In this document: positions 5,714 to 6,795 of the stretch, piece after piece
Numbering within the stretch: the stretch's first letter is position 1
Layout: every line of letters starts with the position of its first letter
Assembly: GCA_905236405.1 (NCBI GenBank)
Contig: CAJOQB010000036.1
Coordinates: 1-6,795 of the forward strand
Reading direction: 5' to 3'
Length of the DNA: 6,795 nt
Origin: an uncultured Bacteroidales bacterium
Lineage (GTDB): Bacteria > Bacteroidota > Bacteroidia > Bacteroidales > P3
Notes under the pieces: model-generated
What the model saw: only the letters and a program-made list of their open reading frames with translations
Database searches by the model: none
What the model was told of the DNA's origin: nothing
Program-made: the position numbers and the translations under genes

Positions 5714-6615
5714 TACTGTTGTTCCTGTCCCTGCATAAACTCTTGGTAGAGGGTGGCGAGTTTGTTGTACATCGGTTTGGTTACCTTGGTCAACGGCAGT
5801 CGCAGGCTGTTGGTCAGCATCCCTTGAATCTCGAGCAATGCCTTCACACCGGCGGGGTTGCCCTCTTCGAAGATGGCGTTCATCAGGGGTAGCATCCGGT
5901 AGTGGAGGGGCAACGCTTTCTTCATGTTGCCTTTCAGTGCCATGCTCACCATCTCGCTCATCTCTTTGGGCAGTGCGTTGGCCATCACTGAGATGACACC
6001 GGTGGCACCCATGGCTATCATAGGCAGCGTCAGAGCGTCGTCGCCCGACAGCACTTGGAAGCCCTCGGGTTTGCAACGCAGGATTTCCATGATTTGCGAC
6101 ATGTTGCCCGAAGCCTCCTTGATGCCGATGATGTTAGGCTCCTCTGCCAGTTGGAGGGTCGTCTCGGCAGTGAGGTTGACCGAAGTGCGGCCTGGAACAT
6201 TGTAGAGAATCACAGGCACGGGCGATACCTCGGCGATGTAGCGGAAATGCTGCACCAATCCGCGTTGTTGCGGTTTGTTATAGTAGGGAGCCACCGACAG
6301 GATGCCGTCGATGCCCTCGAAACTCACTTGGTTGATGATGGAAGCAATGGCATTGGTGTTGTTGCCGCCCAGACCCAACATGATGGGCACTCTGCCGGCT
6401 GTCGTCTCGACGATGAAGTCCAGCACAGCCGATTTCTCGGTGTCGGTCATCGTGGCTGCCTCGCTGGTGGTGCCAAGTGCCACAATGAAGTTGATGCCGT
6501 TGTCGATGATGTTGTTTATCATGAGTTCCAGTTTGCTGAAGTCGACAGCATCCTGTTTGCGGAAGGGGGTGACTAATGCCACGCCGGTACCGTTGAATAT
6601 GGGTTTCTTTGTCAT
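5713..6615 (-). CDS. dapA: 4-hydroxy-tetrahydrodipicolinate synthase
   Basis: A 300-residue class I aldolase-fold (TIM-barrel) enzyme that condenses pyruvate with aspartate semialdehyde, opening the diaminopimelate/lysine branch that feeds peptidoglycan. Length is as expected for the family. The pyruvate Schiff-base lysine is Lys166 in IGIKEASG (163-170). The catalytic triad corresponds to Thr50, Tyr138 and, across the dimer interface, Tyr112 (APYYNKP, 109-115). Arg143 in YNVPGRT (138-144) is the substrate-binding arginine. The early loop reads GTTSEAATM (48-56), where most family members have GTTGE. The ATG is preceded by AT-rich sequence with TAATCAAT 8-15 nt upstream and no Shine-Dalgarno. 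It starts 12 nt after the upstream gene's stop and its own stop overlaps the prenyl synthase start by one base. Confidence 0.97.
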   Translation of the reverse strand: MTKKPIFNGTGVALVTPFRKQDAVDFSKLELMINNIIDNGINFIVALGTTSEAATMTDTEKSAVLDFIVETTAGRVPIMLGLGGNNTNAIASIINQVSFEGIDGILSVAPYYNKPQQRGLVQHFRYIAEVSPVPVILYNVPGRTSVNLTAETTLQLAEEPNIIGIKEASGNMSQIMEILRCKPEGFQVLSGDDALTLPMIAMGATGVISVMANALPKEMSEMVSMALKGNMKKALPLHYRMLPLMNAIFEEGNPAGVKALLEIQGMLTNSLRLPLTKVTKPMYNKLATLYQEFMQGQEQQ

Positions 6616-6627
6616 ATGAATGATTGA

Positions 6628-6795
6628 TTATATGTTGTTGTTATTGTTGTTTTTCATCATGTTGATATAGCGTAGGGTCTCGCTTAGGAACGATTGGATG
6701 TCCATCCCCTCGTCGTCGCGGATGATCAGGTCGAAGACCTGTAGCAGTTCGTCGTGCAGCGTCGGCTCTCCTTCTGTGGCGGGGCAGTGGGTCAC
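6628..6795 (-). CDS. C-terminal fragment of uncharacterised protein (DUF6913-like?)
   Basis: The last 55 codons of a gene that continues past the right edge. The readable part contains LLQVFDLIIRDDEG (17-30) and SFLSETLRYINMMK (35-48), then six asparagines, Ile and a TAA stop. The pattern, an FDL-hydrophobic strand, an acidic turn and a closing amphipathic helix ending in YINMMK, reminds me of small Bacteroidales proteins of the DUF6913 type found near dapA. That is recall by pattern only. The spacing to dapA (12 nt) and same orientation support a shared transcript. The fragment is short and no function can be assigned. The in-frame GTG at the very edge is probably internal. Confidence 0.6.
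   Translation of the reverse strand: MTHCPATEGEPTLHDELLQVFDLIIRDDEGMDIQSFLSETLRYINMMKNNNNNNI

Noticed and set aside
5714..6076. N-terminal extension of the prenyl synthase frame by 121 codons
   Set aside because: It lies entirely inside dapA, in another frame. The extra residues are rich in Arg, Asp and Gln with no family similarity, and the enzyme has its normal length from the ATG at 5713.

Overview
The window looks like chromosomal DNA from the order Bacteroidales (phylum Bacteroidota). Supporting signs are an Omp28-type lipoprotein with the family's CVNCP motif, a DUF6029-type outer-membrane barrel, a Bacteroidales-style -7 promoter box (TACTTTTG) at the left edge, and AT-rich start regions mostly lacking a Shine-Dalgarno sequence. 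I cannot name the genus. All seven genes lie on the minus strand, so transcription runs from right to left.

In transcription order: the end of an uncharacterised gene, possibly DUF6913 (6628-6795, cut by the window edge); dapA, the first committed enzyme of the diaminopimelate/lysine pathway (5713-6615); and a trans-polyprenyl diphosphate synthase (4751-5713) whose start codon overlaps the dapA stop as TAATG. A 75-bp gap follows. Then come a secreted TlpA-like thioredoxin (4169-4675), a predicted outer-membrane beta-barrel of the DUF6029 type (2499-4151), an Omp28-like lipoprotein with its own CxxC (1617-2477), and a DinF-like MATE transporter (290-1624) that overlaps the Omp28 gene by 8 nt. 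Short gaps and overlaps suggest two co-transcribed blocks: housekeeping (DUF6913-like, dapA, prenyl synthase) and cell envelope (thioredoxin, barrel, lipoprotein, transporter). One long transcript is also possible.

The left 289 bp hold no convincing gene but are unusually structured. Three copies of a 19-bp dyad (AATCCAA-N5-TTGGATT and variants) occur there. Two of them combine into a hairpin with 20-bp arms just past the MATE stop. The third lies just downstream of a likely leftward promoter for a gene outside the window. This is the strongest unexplained signal.

The most interesting coding observation is the thioredoxin/barrel/Omp28 trio. The barrel carries a C-x4-C pair in what should be its last surface loop, and the lipoprotein carries a thioredoxin-like CxxC, which suggests an envelope thiol-redox unit. 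This is an inference. The window otherwise looks like ordinary core genome, with no sign of mobile elements, CRISPR, tRNA or rRNA.
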